DNA of 64,000 nucleotides from Pseudomonadota bacterium (GCA_021805275.1 JAJZFQ010000131.1:75293-139292); one strand, 5' to 3'. Counted from the first letter of the stretch, positions 12,862-24,080 are shown. The notes: generated by a model from the letters alone, not told the origin. Made by a program: numbers and translations.

Positions 12862-14196
12862 GTGAGCAGAAAATACTTCGGAACCGATGGCGTCAGAGGC
12901 CGCGTCGGGGAACGCCCCATGACGGTAGATTTCGCGCTGCGCCTGGCAAGCGCGGCCGGTCGGGTGCTTGCCCCGCAGGGCGGAACGGTGCTGATCGGCA
13001 AGGATACCCGCGTCTCGGGCTACATGTTCGAGTCGGCGCTCGAGGCGGGCTTCGTCGCCTGCGGGGTGAACGTCATGCTGATCGGGCCGCTGCCGACGCC
13101 CGGCATTGCGTACATGACGCGCCGCTTCGAGTGCGACTTTGGGGTCGTGATCAGCGCCTCGCACAATCCCTACGACGACAACGGCATCAAGTTCTTCGAT
13201 GGCGAGGGCGGCAAGCTCTCCGATGAGCTCGAAGGGCGCATCGAGGCCGAGCTCGACAGCCCGGTGCTCACCCGGTCCTCGCGCAGCCTCGGGCGCGCCA
13301 TGCGCGTTGACCGCTCGCGCACGCATTACCAGGACTTCTGCGCCTCGACGCTGCCCTCAGGCATTGACCTGGCCGGACTGAAGATCGTCATCGACTGCGC
13401 CAACGGGGCGGCCTACAAGGTCGGCCCGCGGATCCTGGCCGATCTCGGCGCGGAGATCGTGCCGATCGGTTGCTCGCCGAACGGACGTAACATTAACGAC
13501 GGCTGCGGCTCGCTGCATCCGGAACTGCTGCAGCTCACCGTGCCCGGTGTGCGCGCGCACGTGGGTGTGGCGCTCGACGGGGACGGTGATCGGGTCGTGC
13601 TGGTCGATCACCTGGGGCGCATCGTCGATGGCGATCAGCTGCTGTACATCATCGCGCGGGCGCGCCAGGAGGCCGGCGAGCTCGCCGGGCCGGTGGTCGG
13701 CACGGTCATGAGCAATCTGGGGCTCGAGGTGGCGCTGCGCGAGCGCGGCATCGAGTTTCGCCGCGCCGCGGTCGGGGACCGGTACGTGCTCGCTCTGCTT
13801 CGCGAGTGCGGCGGCTCGCTCGGGGGCGAGGCGTCCGGACATATTCTGTGCCTGGACAAGACCACCACCGGGGATGGGCTGGTGAGTGCCCTGCAGGTGC
13901 TGGCGGTCATGCGCGCGACCGGCCGGACGCTGGCCGAGCTGGCCGCCCCCATGCGCAAGTTCCCGCAGGTGCTGCTCAATGTGCAGGTGGCCCGGCGCTT
14001 CGACCCCAATGCGGTTCCTGAGGTGTGCGAGGCGATGCGGCGCATCGAGGGGGGCCTGGGCGGCGACGGCCGAATCGTGCTGCGCGCCTCGGGTACCGAG
14101 CCGGTCATCCGCGTGATGGTCGAGGGACGGGAGGAGGGCCGGGCGCGTGCGGCGGCCGCCGAGCTCGCCGAGGTTGTGCGCCGCGCCGCCGGCTGA
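12862..14196 (+). CDS. glmM: Phosphoglucosamine mutase
   Basis: Interconverts glucosamine-6-phosphate and glucosamine-1-phosphate for UDP-GlcNAc, hence peptidoglycan and LPS. It has 444 residues from the GTG at 12862, which gives the family start SRKYFGTDGVRG. The phosphorylated serine is Ser100 in ISASHNP. The metal-binding loop is DGDGDR and the sugar-binding loop is GEASGH. The C-terminal phosphate-binding loop is RASGTEPVIRVMVEG. The 152-base gap before it follows the second six-cysteine gene; no strong promoter is obvious there. Confidence 0.96.
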   Translation: MSRKYFGTDGVRGRVGERPMTVDFALRLASAAGRVLAPQGGTVLIGKDTRVSGYMFESALEAGFVACGVNVMLIGPLPTPGIAYMTRRFECDFGVVISASHNPYDDNGIKFFDGEGGKLSDELEGRIEAELDSPVLTRSSRSLGRAMRVDRSRTHYQDFCASTLPSGIDLAGLKIVIDCANGAAYKVGPRILADLGAEIVPIGCSPNGRNINDGCGSLHPELLQLTVPGVRAHVGVALDGDGDRVVLVDHLGRIVDGDQLLYIIARARQEAGELAGPVVGTVMSNLGLEVALRERGIEFRRAAVGDRYVLALLRECGGSLGGEASGHILCLDKTTTGDGLVSALQVLAVMRATGRTLAELAAPMRKFPQVLLNVQVARRFDPNAVPEVCEAMRRIEGGLGGDGRIVLRASGTEPVIRVMVEGREEGRARAAAAELAEVVRRAAG

Positions 14197-14208
14197 ACGC
14201 TCGGCGCG

Positions 14209-14237
14209 TTGCACTGCGCGGGGCGCGTCGCTATGAT
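14209..14237 (+). promoter_or_regulatory. Predicted sigma-70 promoter of tpiA-secG-tRNA-Leu
   Basis: TTGCAC (14209-14214) and TATGAT (14232-14237) are separated by exactly 17 bases and lie 31 bases before the tpiA start. Both boxes match consensus closely, and the expected start would be near 14244. This is the best promoter match in the housekeeping part of the window. Confidence 0.65.
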
Positions 14238-14267
14238 CGCGCCCCCGTTTGAGGTCGGAAACCGCGG

Positions 14268-15026
14268 ATGCGTCGCCCCATCGTTGCCGGAAACTGGAAG
14301 ATGCACGGGACGCGTGCCGACAACGCGCGTCTGATCGAGGAGCTGCTCGGTGGGCACCCGGACCGTGCCGCGGCCGAATGCCTGGTGTTCCCGCCGTTCG
14401 TCTATCTGCAGGAAATCGGCCGACTGGTGCGCGATACCCCGATCGGCCTGGGTGCGCAGAACGTGTGCGCCGAGGCTCAAGGGGCGTTCACCGGGGAGGT
14501 CTCGGCCGGGATGCTCAAGGACGTCGGTTGCAGCCACGTGCTGGTCGGCCACTCGGAGCGGCGCTGGATCTATCACGAGGATGACCCGTTGGTGGCGCGC
14601 AAGTTCGCAGCCGCCCAGGCCAAGTCGCTGGTGCCGATCCTGTGCGTCGGTGAGCACCTGTGGGACCGCGAGAACGGCCGGACCGAGGAGGTGGTCTCCC
14701 GCCAGCTGGACGCGGTGATCGACCTGTGCGGGGTTGCGGCTCTGGAGTCCGGGATCATTGCCTATGAGCCGATGTGGGCGATCGGCACCGGGCGCACGGC
14801 GACGCCGGAGCAGGCGCAGGCGGTGCACGCGTTCATTCGCGAGCGGATAGGCGGGCGGGATGCTAAAATAGCAACGGCGACCCGCGTGCTCTATGGCGGC
14901 AGCGTCAAGGCGAGCAACGCGGCCGAGCTGTTTGCACAGCCGGATGTCGACGGCGGCCTGATCGGCGGCGCGTCGCTCAATGCGGAGGAATTTCTCGCGA
15001 TCCTGGCCGCGTGCGGATCGCGCTAA
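14268..15026 (+). CDS. tpiA: Triose-phosphate isomerase
   Basis: Interconverts dihydroxyacetone phosphate and glyceraldehyde-3-phosphate in glycolysis. It has 252 residues, standard length. The catalytic residues are Lys11 (AGNWKMHG), His95 (GHSERR) and Glu167 ([11 protein letters not shown]). The phosphate-binding end GGSVKASNA and IGGASL are intact. Start ATG at 14268. secG follows after 13 bases, as in many gammaproteobacteria. Confidence 0.97.
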   Translation: MRRPIVAGNWKMHGTRADNARLIEELLGGHPDRAAAECLVFPPFVYLQEIGRLVRDTPIGLGAQNVCAEAQGAFTGEVSAGMLKDVGCSHVLVGHSERRWIYHEDDPLVARKFAAAQAKSLVPILCVGEHLWDRENGRTEEVVSRQLDAVIDLCGVAALESGIIAYEPMWAIGTGRTATPEQAQAVHAFIRERIGGRDAKIATATRVLYGGSVKASNAAELFAQPDVDGGLIGGASLNAEEFLAILAACGSR

Positions 15027-15039
15027 GCGGTTTCTAATT

Positions 15040-15414
15040 ATGCTGCATGACGTACTTGTGATTATTCAGCTCATCGCCGGGGCGTGCATCGTCATCCTGG
15101 TGATCCTGCAGCACGGACAGGGCGCCGATGCGGGCGCAGGTTTCGGCGCGGGGGCATCGGGCACGGTGTTCGGTGCGCGCGGAGCCACGACGGCGCTCTC
15201 GCGCGCCACGGCCATCTTCGCGGCCATCTTCATGCTCAACAGCGTCGCGCTGACTTATCTCAGCACCCGCGCGCCGGAGCATCAGAAGACGATCCTGGAT
15301 CTGGCGAGCCAGACCCAGGGCGCGAGCGCGAAGGCGCCCGCGCCGGCGGCGCCGCAGAGTCCGGGCGCAGCCGCGAAACCCTCGGCCCCGGGCGCCGCGC
15401 CGGCGCATCCCTGA
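15040..15414 (+). CDS. secG: Protein-export membrane protein SecG
   Basis: Auxiliary subunit of the SecYEG translocon in the inner membrane. It has 124 residues from the ATG at 15040. Two transmembrane helices are seen (residues about 3-22 and 51-72), separated by the conserved loop LQHGQGADAGAGFGAG. The C-terminal third is an Ala/Pro-rich low-complexity tail, common in high-GC relatives. It is followed 34 bases later by tRNA-Leu, the same secG-leuU order as in E. coli. Confidence 0.94.
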   Translation: MLHDVLVIIQLIAGACIVILVILQHGQGADAGAGFGAGASGTVFGARGATTALSRATAIFAAIFMLNSVALTYLSTRAPEHQKTILDLASQTQGASAKAPAPAAPQSPGAAAKPSAPGAAPAHP

Positions 15415-15448
15415 GGGACGAGGAGCGCAGCACGGGTTGATTGATGTT

Positions 15449-15533
15449 GCCGACGTGGTGGAATTGGTAGACACACTAGCTTGAGGGGCTAGCGCCGCGA
15501 GGCGTGTCGGTTCGAATCCGACCGTCGGCACCA
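15449..15533 (+). tRNA. leuU: tRNA-Leu, anticodon GAG
   Basis: An 85-base class-II tRNA that folds fully. The acceptor stem GCCGACG pairs with CGTCGGC. The anticodon stem CTAGC/GCTAG encloses the loop TTGAGGG with anticodon GAG (leucine, codons CUC/CUU). A variable arm is present, the T-loop reads GGTTCGAATCC, and the 3' CCA is encoded at 15531-15533. Its position after secG and before nuoA is conserved. Confidence 0.97.
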
Positions 15534-15552
15534 AATTGTTTTCGTGCGCTGC

Positions 15553-15602
15553 TACAATGCGCAGCCGCGGAGGGGAGGCTGCCGTGAGGGGCTTCCTTTT
15601 TT
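15553..15602 (+). promoter_or_regulatory. nuo leader: -10 box and possible attenuator
   Basis: A -10-like TACAAT (15553-15558) without a convincing -35 is followed by two mutually exclusive stems. GCAGCC (15561-15566) can pair with GGCTGC (15577-15582). GGAGGC (15574-15579) can instead pair with GCTTCC (15591-15596), which is followed by six T (15597-15602). The second has the form of an intrinsic terminator and shares bases with the first, the layout of an attenuator. It could alternatively simply terminate the secG-tRNA transcript. Confidence 0.45.
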
Positions 15603-15629
15603 CCGTGGCTTTGCCTAGGCGATGGAAGC

Positions 15630-15998
15630 ATGCTGAACAATTACCTGCCGATTCTGATATTTCTCGTCATCGCCACCGCGTTGGCGCTGGTGCTTCTGAC
15701 CCTCGGCACCACCATCGGACGGTTCTTCGCGCGCGACCCGGCGGACCGGGAAAAGCTCTCCGCCTACGAATGCGGCTTCGAGGCCTTCGAAGACAGCCGC
15801 ATGAAGTTCGACGTGCGCTACTACCTCGTCGCGATCCTGTTCATCGTCTTTGACCTCGAGATCGTCTTTCTCTTCCCGTGGGCCGTGGCGCTCGGGTCGA
15901 TCGGGGTCGCGGGCCTGCTCGCGATGGTGGTGTTTCTCGGCATCCTCACCGTGGGTTTCATCTACGAGTGGAAGAAAGGGGCGCTCGAGTGGGACTGA
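15630..15998 (+). CDS. nuoA: NADH-quinone oxidoreductase subunit A
   Basis: Small membrane subunit of respiratory complex I, at the interface of the peripheral and membrane arms. It has 122 residues with three transmembrane helices. The conserved loop [20 protein letters not shown] and the acidic helix [12 protein letters not shown] are intact. First gene of a complete nuoA-N operon. Its end overlaps the nuoB start by 10 bases. Confidence 0.97.
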   Translation: MLNNYLPILIFLVIATALALVLLTLGTTIGRFFARDPADREKLSAYECGFEAFEDSRMKFDVRYYLVAILFIVFDLEIVFLFPWAVALGSIGVAGLLAMVVFLGILTVGFIYEWKKGALEWD

Positions 15999-16477
15999 CG
16001 CAAGAGTCTGAAGGCTTCGCGCAGCGGGGCTTTCTCACCACCCAGGTCGACAGTCTGCTCAACTGGGCGCGGACCGGCTCGCTCTGGCCGATGACCTTCG
16101 GCCTGGCCTGCTGCGCCGTCGAGATGATGCACGCCGGCGCCTCGCGCTACGATCTGGACCGCTTCGGCGTGGTGTTCCGACCGAGCCCGCGCCAATCCGA
16201 CGTGATGATCGTCGCCGGCACGCTGGTGAACAAGATGGCCCCCGCGCTGCGCAAGGTGTACGACCAGATGGCCGAGCCCCGCTGGGTCATCTCGATGGGC
16301 TCGTGCGCCAACGGCGGCGGCTACTACCACTATTCCTATGCGGTCGTGCGCGGCTGCGACCGCATCGTTCCCGTGGACGTCTACGTGCCGGGGTGCCCGC
16401 CGACGGCCGAGGCTCTGGTGTACGGCATCATCCAGCTGCAGAAGAAGATTTCCCGCACCAGCACCATCGCGCGATAG
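15989..16477 (+). CDS. nuoB: NADH-quinone oxidoreductase subunit B
   Basis: Peripheral-arm subunit carrying the terminal iron-sulfur cluster N2, which reduces quinone. It has 162 residues from the GTG at 15989; upstream extension of the frame is antisense-like noise within nuoA. The cluster ligands are in the tandem cysteines LACCAVEMM, in [14 protein letters not shown] and in [11 protein letters not shown]. Translationally coupled to nuoA by overlap. Confidence 0.96.
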   Translation: MGLTQESEGFAQRGFLTTQVDSLLNWARTGSLWPMTFGLACCAVEMMHAGASRYDLDRFGVVFRPSPRQSDVMIVAGTLVNKMAPALRKVYDQMAEPRWVISMGSCANGGGYYHYSYAVVRGCDRIVPVDVYVPGCPPTAEALVYGIIQLQKKISRTSTIAR

Positions 16478-16488
16478 ACCGCACCACC

Positions 16489-17208
16489 ATGGAACACTCC
16501 AACGCCCAGCCGGTCGGTACCGGCGCTGCCCTCGAAGCGCTCGCCCGGACCATCGAGCAGCGCCTCAGCGGCGTGCGCCGTCTGCCCTCGCTGCCGGAGG
16601 ACTTGGCCTACGAGGCCGATCCGGCGCGACTGCTCGAGGTGTGCCGGACGTTGCGCGATACCCCTGAGCTCAGGTTCGAGGTACTCGTGGACGTCGCCGG
16701 GGTGGATTTGCTCCATCACGGCCGTGAGGAGTGGCTCACGACCGCTGCGACGCGCACTGGGTTCAGTCGGGGACGCACGGGGAGCGCGCCGCCGGACCCG
16801 GACATGCCGGGACGCTTCGCGGTGGTCTACCAGTTGCTCTCGATCACCTACAACACGCGGCTGCGACTGCGCGTGAGCTGCCCGGATACGCGCGAGCCGC
16901 TCGTGGACTCCCTGACCGAAGTGTGGGCGAGCGCCAACTGGTTCGAGCGCGAGGCGTTCGACCTGTTCGGCATCGTGTTCCGGGGCCACCCGGATCTGCG
17001 CCGCATCCTCACCGATTACGGTTTCATCGGCCACCCGTTCCGCAAGGACTTCCCGCTGATCGGCAACGTCGAGACGCGCTACGACCCCGAGAAGAAGCGC
17101 GTCGTGTACGAACCGGTAAGTATCGTGCCGCGGGTGCTCGTGCCCAAGGTGATTCGGCACGACAACCGCTATGAGCCGGCGCTGAAGGCTCCGGAGTTGC
17201 CCCGCTGA
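16489..17208 (+). CDS. nuoC: NADH-quinone oxidoreductase subunit C
   Basis: The 30-kDa peripheral-arm subunit of complex I. It has 239 residues from the ATG at 16489. The family signature [22 protein letters not shown] is intact (quoted in parts: [12 protein letters not shown], then [12 protein letters not shown]), followed by [11 protein letters not shown] variable insert (residues about 84-105) in the middle is usual in this group. The stop overlaps the nuoD start by one base (TGATG). NuoC and NuoD are separate, not fused as in E. coli. Confidence 0.95.
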   Translation: MEHSNAQPVGTGAALEALARTIEQRLSGVRRLPSLPEDLAYEADPARLLEVCRTLRDTPELRFEVLVDVAGVDLLHHGREEWLTTAATRTGFSRGRTGSAPPDPDMPGRFAVVYQLLSITYNTRLRLRVSCPDTREPLVDSLTEVWASANWFEREAFDLFGIVFRGHPDLRRILTDYGFIGHPFRKDFPLIGNVETRYDPEKKRVVYEPVSIVPRVLVPKVIRHDNRYEPALKAPELPR

Positions 17209-18488
17209 TGGCCCAGTCGACTCACGATCATCCGCTCGCGGAGATCCGCAACTACACGATGAATTTCGGGCCCCAACACCCCGCCGCCCACGGGGTGCTG
17301 CGCCTGGTGCTCGAGATGGACGGCGAGGTGATCCAGAAGGCTGATGCGCACGTGGGGCTGCTGCATCGCGGAACGGAGAAGCTGGCGGAATCGAAGCCCT
17401 TCAACCACTCGATCGGCTACATGGACCGTCTCGATTACGTGTCCATGATGTGCAGCGAGCATGCCTACGTGCTCGCGATCGAGAAGCTGCTCGGCATGAC
17501 CCCGCCGGAGCGCGCCCAGTACATCCGCGTGCTGTTCGATGAGATCACGCGCATCCTGAATCACCTGATGTGGCTCGGCGCGCATGCCCTCGACATCGGC
17601 GCGATGACGGTGTTCCTGCTCGCCTTCAAGGAGCGCGAGGAACTGATGGACGTGTACGAGGCGGTCTCCGGCACGCGTATGCACGCCACGTACTACCGGC
17701 CGGGCGGGGTGTACCGCGACCTGCCGCAGAGCATGCCGAAGTACCAGCCCTCCAAGTGGCACTCGCGCAAGGAAGTCGACCGCCTGAACGAGTCGCGCTC
17801 GGGCACGATGCTCGATTTCATCGATGCGTTCGCCGTGCGATTCCCGAGCGCGATCGCCGACTACGAGACCCTGCTCACCGACAATCGCATCTGGAAGCAG
17901 CGCACGGTGAACATCGGGGTCGTGCCGCCGGAGCGGGCGCTGCAGCTGGGGTTCTCCGGACCGATGCTGCGTGGCTCGGGTGTGGTGTGGGACTTGCGCA
18001 AGAAGCAGCCCTACGAGGTGTACGATCGGATGGACTTCGACATCCCGGTCGGCACCAACGGCGACTGCTACGACCGGTATCTGGTGCGCATCGAGGAACT
18101 CCGCCAGTCGACACGCATCATCCGCCAGTGCGTCGAGTGGCTGCGCAACAATCCAGGTCCGGTGATGATCGACGAGCGCAAGGTGCGCCCGCCGAGTCGC
18201 GAGCACATGAAGGGCGATATGGAATCGCTCATTCATCATTTCAAATTCTTCACCGAAGGTTACGACGTGCCCGCGGGGGAGACCTACGCGGCGGTCGAGG
18301 CGCCGAAGGGCGAGTTCGGCATCTACCTGGTGTCGGACGGCGCCAACAAGCCCTACCGGCTCAAGTGCCGCGCGCCCGGATTCGCGCACCTCGCCGCCCT
18401 CGAGGAAATGGTGCGCGGACACATGCTGGCGGATGTGGTCGCGGTGATCGGCACGCAGGACATCGTGTTCGGGGAAATCGACCGTTGA
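17208..18488 (+). CDS. nuoD: NADH-quinone oxidoreductase subunit D
   Basis: The 49-kDa subunit of complex I, forming the quinone-binding site with NuoB. It has 426 residues. Conserved segments include [19 protein letters not shown] at the N-terminus, [14 protein letters not shown], the GGVYRDLP region, and [11 protein letters not shown] with CRAPGFAHL near the C-terminus. Start and stop both overlap neighbouring genes, consistent with a single polycistronic message. Confidence 0.97.
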   Translation: MAQSTHDHPLAEIRNYTMNFGPQHPAAHGVLRLVLEMDGEVIQKADAHVGLLHRGTEKLAESKPFNHSIGYMDRLDYVSMMCSEHAYVLAIEKLLGMTPPERAQYIRVLFDEITRILNHLMWLGAHALDIGAMTVFLLAFKEREELMDVYEAVSGTRMHATYYRPGGVYRDLPQSMPKYQPSKWHSRKEVDRLNESRSGTMLDFIDAFAVRFPSAIADYETLLTDNRIWKQRTVNIGVVPPERALQLGFSGPMLRGSGVVWDLRKKQPYEVYDRMDFDIPVGTNGDCYDRYLVRIEELRQSTRIIRQCVEWLRNNPGPVMIDERKVRPPSREHMKGDMESLIHHFKFFTEGYDVPAGETYAAVEAPKGEFGIYLVSDGANKPYRLKCRAPGFAHLAALEEMVRGHMLADVVAVIGTQDIVFGEIDR

Positions 18489-19006
18489 GTAACGATAAGC
18501 AGACGACGCCGGCGGCCGGCGAGAGCGCGCTCCTCGCGGAGCACACGCGTCGCGAGATTGATCACTGGGTGGCGAAGTTCCCGCCCGGACAGCAGCGCTC
18601 GGCGTGCATCGCAGCGCTGCGCGCCGCGCAGGAACAGAATCAAGGACACCTCAACAAGGCTTTGATGGATGCGGTCGCAGCCTATCTCGGTCTGCCGCCG
18701 ATCCAGGTGTATGAGGTGGCGAGCTTCTACTCGATGTTCGAGACTCACCCCTGCGGCCGCCATCACGTGAGCATCTGCACGAACATCTCGTGCATGTTGA
18801 ATGGTGCGGAGGCGCTGGTCGCCCACGCCGAGCGCAAGCTCGGCATCAAGCTCGATGAGAGCACGCCTGACGGAAGAATCTTCCTGAAGGACGAGCACGA
18901 GTGCCTGGCGGCCTGTACCGGCGCCCCGATGATGATGGTCGATCACGTCTTCCACGAGCATCTCACTCCCGAGAAACTCGACAAGATCCTAGATGAGCTG
19001 AAGTAG
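18485..19006 (+). CDS. nuoE: NADH-quinone oxidoreductase subunit E
   Basis: The 24-kDa subunit carrying [2Fe-2S] cluster N1a in the NADH-oxidising module. It has 173 residues using a TTG start at 18485 that overlaps the nuoD stop (TTGA); no ATG or GTG start fits better. The thioredoxin-like domain shows the four ligands in [10 protein letters not shown] and [10 protein letters not shown]. An N-terminal helical part ([14 protein letters not shown]) precedes it. nuoF begins five bases after its stop codon. Confidence 0.94.
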   Translation: MSNDKQTTPAAGESALLAEHTRREIDHWVAKFPPGQQRSACIAALRAAQEQNQGHLNKALMDAVAAYLGLPPIQVYEVASFYSMFETHPCGRHHVSICTNISCMLNGAEALVAHAERKLGIKLDESTPDGRIFLKDEHECLAACTGAPMMMVDHVFHEHLTPEKLDKILDELK

Positions 19007-19010
19007 TCCC

Positions 19011-20327
19011 ATGCCCATCAGCCCCGACAAGATGAACCTGGTGGTGTTCGAGCCGCTGAAGCTCGAGCGATCCTGGACGCTGGAGACCTATCGCAAGATC
19101 GGCGGGTACCAGGTTTGGGAGAAGATCCTCGCCGAGAAGCCCCCGCGCGAAGAGATCATCGAGGCGGTAAAGGCCTCGGGACTGCGCGGGCGCGGCGGAG
19201 CGGGCTTCCCGACCGGCACCAAGTGGAGCTTCATGCCGCGCAATTCGCCGGTACAGAAGTACATGGTGTGCAATTCCGACGAGAGCGAGCCGGGAACCTG
19301 CCACGATCGCGACATCCTGCGCTTCAATCCGCACGCCCTCATCGAGGGGCTGGCGATCTCCGGCTACGCGACCAACTCGACGGTGGGCTACAACTATATC
19401 CGCGGCGAGTTCCTCGGCGAGCCGGTGCCGCGCTTCGAGGCGGCGCTGCAGGAGGCCTACGACGCGGGGCTGCTCGGGCGCAACATCCGCGGCAGCGGGG
19501 TCGATTTCGACCTGTACACGTTCGTCGGCGCCGGCGCCTACATCTGCGGCGAGGAAACAGCGCTGCTCGAGTCGCTCGAGGGCAAGCCGGGCCGGCCGCG
19601 TTTCAAGCCGCCGTTTCCGGCCAACTTCGGCCTGTACGGCAAGCCGACCACCATCAACAACACGCAGAGCTACGCCTCGGTCCCGACCATCCTGCGCAAG
19701 GGCCCGCAGTGGTTCGCCGAGCTCGGCCCGGCGAACTCCGGTGGAACGGTGATCTTCTCGGTCTCCGGCCACGTCGGTCGGCCCGGAAACTTCGAGCTGC
19801 CGCTCGGTACGCCATTCGCGGAACTGCTCGAGCTCGCCGGCGGCGTGCGCGGCGGAGCGAAGCTGAAGGCGGTCATTCCCGGCGGCTCCTCGGTGCCGGT
19901 GGTGCCGGGGGAAGTGATGCTCAAGGCCAACATGGATTACGACTCGCTGCGCGCGGCGGGCTCGGCGGTGGGCTCCGCGGCGGTCATCGTGATGGACGAG
20001 ACCACCTGCATGGTGCGCGTGCTCGAGCGTATCTCGCGCTTCTACATGGCCGAGTCCTGTGGTCAGTGCACGCCCTGCCGCGAGGGCACCGGCTGGATGA
20101 ACCGGATCGTTAAACGGATCCTCGCCGGCGAAGGCCAGCGCGAGGAGTTGAATCTGCTGCTCGACGTAGCCAACCGCATCGAAGGGCATACTATCTGCGC
20201 CCTCGGCGATGCGGCGGCCTGGCCGGTGCAGAGCTTCCTGAAGCACTACCGCCACGAGTTCGAGTACATGATCGACCACGGCGGGCGGAGCATCGTCGCG
20301 GATCAGCTCGGCGCACGGGCGGCATAA
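19011..20327 (+). CDS. nuoF: NADH-quinone oxidoreductase subunit F
   Basis: The 51-kDa subunit that binds NADH and FMN and holds [4Fe-4S] cluster N3. It has 438 residues. The NADH/FMN loop [15 protein letters not shown] is near residues 58-72, [12 protein letters not shown] follows, and the cluster ligands are in [15 protein letters not shown] plus a later cysteine in [12 protein letters not shown]. One base separates it from nuoG. Confidence 0.97.
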   Translation: MPISPDKMNLVVFEPLKLERSWTLETYRKIGGYQVWEKILAEKPPREEIIEAVKASGLRGRGGAGFPTGTKWSFMPRNSPVQKYMVCNSDESEPGTCHDRDILRFNPHALIEGLAISGYATNSTVGYNYIRGEFLGEPVPRFEAALQEAYDAGLLGRNIRGSGVDFDLYTFVGAGAYICGEETALLESLEGKPGRPRFKPPFPANFGLYGKPTTINNTQSYASVPTILRKGPQWFAELGPANSGGTVIFSVSGHVGRPGNFELPLGTPFAELLELAGGVRGGAKLKAVIPGGSSVPVVPGEVMLKANMDYDSLRAAGSAVGSAAVIVMDETTCMVRVLERISRFYMAESCGQCTPCREGTGWMNRIVKRILAGEGQREELNLLLDVANRIEGHTICALGDAAAWPVQSFLKHYRHEFEYMIDHGGRSIVADQLGARAA

Positions 20328-20328
20328 C

Positions 20329-22497
20329 ATGGCTGAAGAATTCGTCAACATCGAGATCAATGGCACGCCGGTCAAGGCGCGCAAGGGCGACATGATCATC
20401 CGCGCCACGGACGCCAACGGCGATTACGTGCCGCGGTTCTGCTATCACGAGAAGCTCGCCGTCGCAGCCAATTGCCGCATGTGCCTGGTGGAGGTCGAGA
20501 AGGCGCCGAAGCCCCTGCCGGCCTGCGCCACGCCAGTCATGGAGGGCATGAAGGTCTTCACCCGCTCGCCCAAGGCGATCGCCGCGCAGCGCGCGGTGAT
20601 GGAGTTTCTGCTCATCAATCATCCGCTCGACTGCCCGATCTGCGATCAGGGCGGGGAGTGCGAGCTGCAGGACCTGGCGGTCGGCTTCGGCCGCGACTAT
20701 TCGCGCTACAACGAGCGCAAGCGCTCGGTGCAGGACGAGGACCTCGGCCCGCTGATCGCCACCGACATGACGCGCTGCATTCACTGCACGCGCTGCATAC
20801 GCTTCAGCGAGCAGATCGCTGGCGTGCAGGAACTTGGCATGGTCGGACGCGGCGAGCAGATGAAGGTGCGCCGCTACATCGAGAGCACGGTCAACCACGA
20901 GCTGTCCGGCAACATCATCGACCTCTGCCCGGTCGGCGCGCTGGTCTCCAAACCCTACCGCTTCACCGCCCGAGCCTGGGAAATGACCGCCGTTCCACTC
21001 GTCTCGCCGCACGACGGGGTGGGCAGCAATCTGTATGGCCACGTGTTGCGGGGCAAGCTGATGCGCGTGGCGCCGCGGCAGAACGAGTCGATCAACGAGA
21101 TCTGGCTCGCCGACCGCGACCGCTTCAGCTACGAGGGCGTCTACAGTCCCGAGCGCCTGCAGCGCCCGATGGTGCGTGAGAATGGCACCTGGGTCGAAAC
21201 GGACTGGGAAAGCGCCCTCGCCAAGGCGGCCGAAGGACTGCGCGCACAGGCGAGCTCGCTCGGCGTGCTGGCCAGCCCCTCGAGTACGCTCGAGGAGTTG
21301 TACCTGGCCGGACGAATTGCGCGCGGCCTGGGCAGCGCACACATCGACAGCCGCCTGCGCCAGCGCGATGCACGCGACCAGGCGCAAGACCCGCTGTTCC
21401 CCAACCTCGGCATGCGCATCGCTGATGTCGATGCGCTCGATGCGCTGCTCGTCGTCGGCTCGAACCTGCGGCGCGAAGCACCCATCCTGGCGCACCGCGT
21501 GCGCAAGGCCGCGCTGCGCGGAGCGAGCGTGGCGTTCGTCAACCCGGTGGCGTTCGGGTATCACTTCCCGCTCGCCGCCCACCTGGAGTCGGCGCCCGCA
21601 GCGCAGGTGAGCGATCTGGCCGCCGTGCTCGGCGCGGCGCTCGAGGCGGCCGGGCAGTCCGCTCCGCCGCACCTGGCGCAGGCGGTACGCGCCGGCGCGA
21701 TCGGGGAGACCCATCGCGCCCTCGCCGCAGCGCTGGCGCGCGGCGAGCGGCGCGCGCTGTGGCTCGGTGCCCTGGCGCAGCGCCACCCGCGTTTCGCGGA
21801 TCTGCGCGCGCTCGCGGCGGCGATTGCGGCCACGACCGGCGCGGCCTTCGGCGTGCTTGCCGAGGGAGCCAACGCCGCCGGCGCCTACCTCGCCGGAGCG
21901 GTGCCGCACCGTGAGGCCGGCGGCAAGGCTGCCGGGAAAGTCGGACTCAGCGCCGCGGAGATGCTGGCGCAGCCGCTCGCCGGCTACCTGCTGGTCGGAA
22001 CGGAGCCTTGGCTCGATGCGCCCGACAGCGGCGCGGAGCGCACACTCGCGCAGGCGCGCTGCGTGGTCGCGGTGACGCCGTTTGCGAGCGAAGCGCTGCG
22101 CCGGGTGGCCCATGTGCTGCTGCCGGCGGGCACCTTCGCGGAGACCTCGGGCACCTACGTGAACCTAGAAGGTCTGTGGCAGAGCCAGAGCGGCGCGGCA
22201 CAGCCGGTCGGGGAGGCCCGCCCGGGCTGGAAGATCCTGCGTGTGCTCGGCACGCTGCTCGATCTGGCGAACTTCGGGTATCTCTCGAGCGAACAGGTCC
22301 GTGAGGAGCTGGTAACGCTCAGCGGTGGCGCCACGGCCTACGCGGCCCCGGCCTATGCCGGCACCCATACCGTCGAGGCTGGCGGCGCGGCGGCGCGGGT
22401 CATCGACCTGCCGATGTACCAGATCGATGCGCTCGTACGCCGTGCTCCCTCGCTGCAAAACACGCTCGAGGGCCGTACCCCTGCGGTGACCTACTGA
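20329..22497 (+). CDS. nuoG: NADH-quinone oxidoreductase subunit G
   Basis: The 75-kDa iron-sulfur subunit of complex I. It has 722 residues. In order: an N-terminal [2Fe-2S] ferredoxin domain ([19 protein letters not shown] and the ACATPV cysteine), a His-Cys3 cluster site ([18 protein letters not shown]), a [4Fe-4S] site ([11 protein letters not shown] and DLCPVGAL), and a molybdopterin-oxidoreductase-like domain without cofactor function. The C-terminal half is rich in alanine and less conserved, as usual. Confidence 0.96.
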   Translation: MAEEFVNIEINGTPVKARKGDMIIRATDANGDYVPRFCYHEKLAVAANCRMCLVEVEKAPKPLPACATPVMEGMKVFTRSPKAIAAQRAVMEFLLINHPLDCPICDQGGECELQDLAVGFGRDYSRYNERKRSVQDEDLGPLIATDMTRCIHCTRCIRFSEQIAGVQELGMVGRGEQMKVRRYIESTVNHELSGNIIDLCPVGALVSKPYRFTARAWEMTAVPLVSPHDGVGSNLYGHVLRGKLMRVAPRQNESINEIWLADRDRFSYEGVYSPERLQRPMVRENGTWVETDWESALAKAAEGLRAQASSLGVLASPSSTLEELYLAGRIARGLGSAHIDSRLRQRDARDQAQDPLFPNLGMRIADVDALDALLVVGSNLRREAPILAHRVRKAALRGASVAFVNPVAFGYHFPLAAHLESAPAAQVSDLAAVLGAALEAAGQSAPPHLAQAVRAGAIGETHRALAAALARGERRALWLGALAQRHPRFADLRALAAAIAATTGAAFGVLAEGANAAGAYLAGAVPHREAGGKAAGKVGLSAAEMLAQPLAGYLLVGTEPWLDAPDSGAERTLAQARCVVAVTPFASEALRRVAHVLLPAGTFAETSGTYVNLEGLWQSQSGAAQPVGEARPGWKILRVLGTLLDLANFGYLSSEQVREELVTLSGGATAYAAPAYAGTHTVEAGGAAARVIDLPMYQIDALVRRAPSLQNTLEGRTPAVTY

Positions 22498-22499
22498 CG

Positions 22500-23579
22500 A
22501 TGCACACGCAAATCCAACACCTGCTCGCGCTCTGGGGCACGCTCCCGGAGATCGTCCGCACCGTCGTGTGGATCCTGATCATCACGCTCGTTGTCATCCT
22601 GTGCGTGGCTTTCCTCACGCTCTGGGAGCGCAAGGTCATCGGCTGGATGCAGCTGCGCCGCGGACCGAACCGGGTGCGCATCTTCGGGCTGCTGCCCGGA
22701 TTCGGCCAGCCGTTCGCCGACGTGTTCAAGCTGCTGACCAAGGAAGTCGTGGTGCCAAGTGGCGCCAACAAGTTCCTCTTCCGCATCGCCCCGGTGCTCG
22801 CGCTCGTTCCGGCGCTCGCGGCCTGGGCGGTGATCCCGCTCTCGCCGCAGCTGGTGATCTCCAAGGCGAACGCCGGGCTGCTGTACCTGCTGGCGCTGTC
22901 CTCGATGGGCGTCTACGGCATCATTCTCGCCGGCTGGGCGGCCAATTCGAAGTACGCCTTCCTCGGCGCGATGCGCTCGGCGGCGCAGATGGTCGCCTAC
23001 GAGATCGCCATGGGTTTCGCGCTGGTCGGGGTGCTGATGGCCGCCGGCAGCATGAACCTCGGGCGGATCGTGCAGCATCAGCAGGGCGGCTGGCTCGCCT
23101 GGAACTGGTTCTGGCTGTTCCCGCTGTTCGTGGTGTACTTCATCGCCGGGGTGGCCGAGACCAACCGTGCGCCGTTCGACGTGGCCGAAGGGGAATCCGA
23201 GATCGTCGCGGGCTTCCACGTCGAGTACTCGGGCATCGCCTTCGCGCTGTTCTTCCTCGCCGAATACGCCAACATGATCCTCATCTCGGCGCTGACCGCG
23301 GTGTTCTTCTTCGGCGGCTGGCTCTCTCCGGTCGCCGGCTACCCGGTGCTCGGCGCGACGTTTCTCGGTGACCCGAGCTTCTTCTGGCTCGGCCTGAAGG
23401 TGTTCGTGTTCCTGTTCCTGTTCCTGTGGTTCCGCGCGACCTTCCCGCGCTACCGCTACGACCAGATCATGCGGCTCGGCTGGAAGGCGCTGATTCCCGT
23501 GACGCTGGTGTGGATCGGCGTGGAGATGCTGATGGCGGCCATTCATATCGGCCCGTGGGCCAGACCCTGGTTCCACTGA
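22500..23579 (+). CDS. nuoH: NADH-quinone oxidoreductase subunit H
   Basis: Membrane subunit of complex I lining the quinone access channel. It has 359 residues with about eight to nine transmembrane helices. Conserved loops [19 protein letters not shown] (residues about 41-59), [20 protein letters not shown] (residues about 220-239) and [17 protein letters not shown] are intact. Start ATG at 22500, two bases after the nuoG stop. Confidence 0.97.
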   Translation: MHTQIQHLLALWGTLPEIVRTVVWILIITLVVILCVAFLTLWERKVIGWMQLRRGPNRVRIFGLLPGFGQPFADVFKLLTKEVVVPSGANKFLFRIAPVLALVPALAAWAVIPLSPQLVISKANAGLLYLLALSSMGVYGIILAGWAANSKYAFLGAMRSAAQMVAYEIAMGFALVGVLMAAGSMNLGRIVQHQQGGWLAWNWFWLFPLFVVYFIAGVAETNRAPFDVAEGESEIVAGFHVEYSGIAFALFFLAEYANMILISALTAVFFFGGWLSPVAGYPVLGATFLGDPSFFWLGLKVFVFLFLFLWFRATFPRYRYDQIMRLGWKALIPVTLVWIGVEMLMAAIHIGPWARPWFH

Positions 23580-23590
23580 AGGAGGAGGCA

Positions 23591-24070
23591 ATGGCCAATC
23601 CACTGAAGACTTTCCTGTTGCCGGAGCTCCTGAAAGGGATGTCCGTCACCGCACGCACGCTCTTCACGAGCAAGTACACGCTGAACTATCCCGAGGAGAA
23701 GGCGCCGCAGTCCCCGCGCTTTCGTGGGCTGCACGCGCTGCGCCGTTACGCCAACGGCGAGGAGCGGTGCATTGCCTGCAAGCTGTGCGAGACGGTCTGC
23801 CCGGCGACGTGCATCACGATCGACTCGAACGTCGCGGAAGACGGCACCCGGCGCACCACGCGCTACGACATCGATCTGTTCAAGTGCATTTACTGCGGCT
23901 TCTGCGAGGAGGCCTGCCCGGTCGATGCGATCGTGCTGACGCGTATCCACGAGTACCACATGGAAAGCCGCGGCGAGAACATCATGAGCAAGGACAAGCT
24001 GCTCGCCGTGGGCGAGCGCTACGAGACCCTGATCGCCGCCGACAAGGCGGCCGACGCGCCGTACCGGTGA
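23591..24070 (+). CDS. nuoI: NADH-quinone oxidoreductase subunit I
   Basis: Ferredoxin-like subunit with two [4Fe-4S] clusters (N6a and N6b) passing electrons to NuoB. It has 159 residues from the ATG at 23591, preceded by GGAGGAGG. Both cluster motifs are complete: [12 protein letters not shown] and [12 protein letters not shown]. The upstream part of the open frame belongs to the nuoH coding region in another frame. Confidence 0.97.
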   Translation: MANPLKTFLLPELLKGMSVTARTLFTSKYTLNYPEEKAPQSPRFRGLHALRRYANGEERCIACKLCETVCPATCITIDSNVAEDGTRRTTRYDIDLFKCIYCGFCEEACPVDAIVLTRIHEYHMESRGENIMSKDKLLAVGERYETLIAADKAADAPYR

Positions 24071-24080
24071 GGTCGCAAGC

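Noticed and set aside
20191..22113. 640-codon open frame on the minus strand
   Set aside because: Opposite nuoF/nuoG, which carry all expected iron-sulfur motifs.
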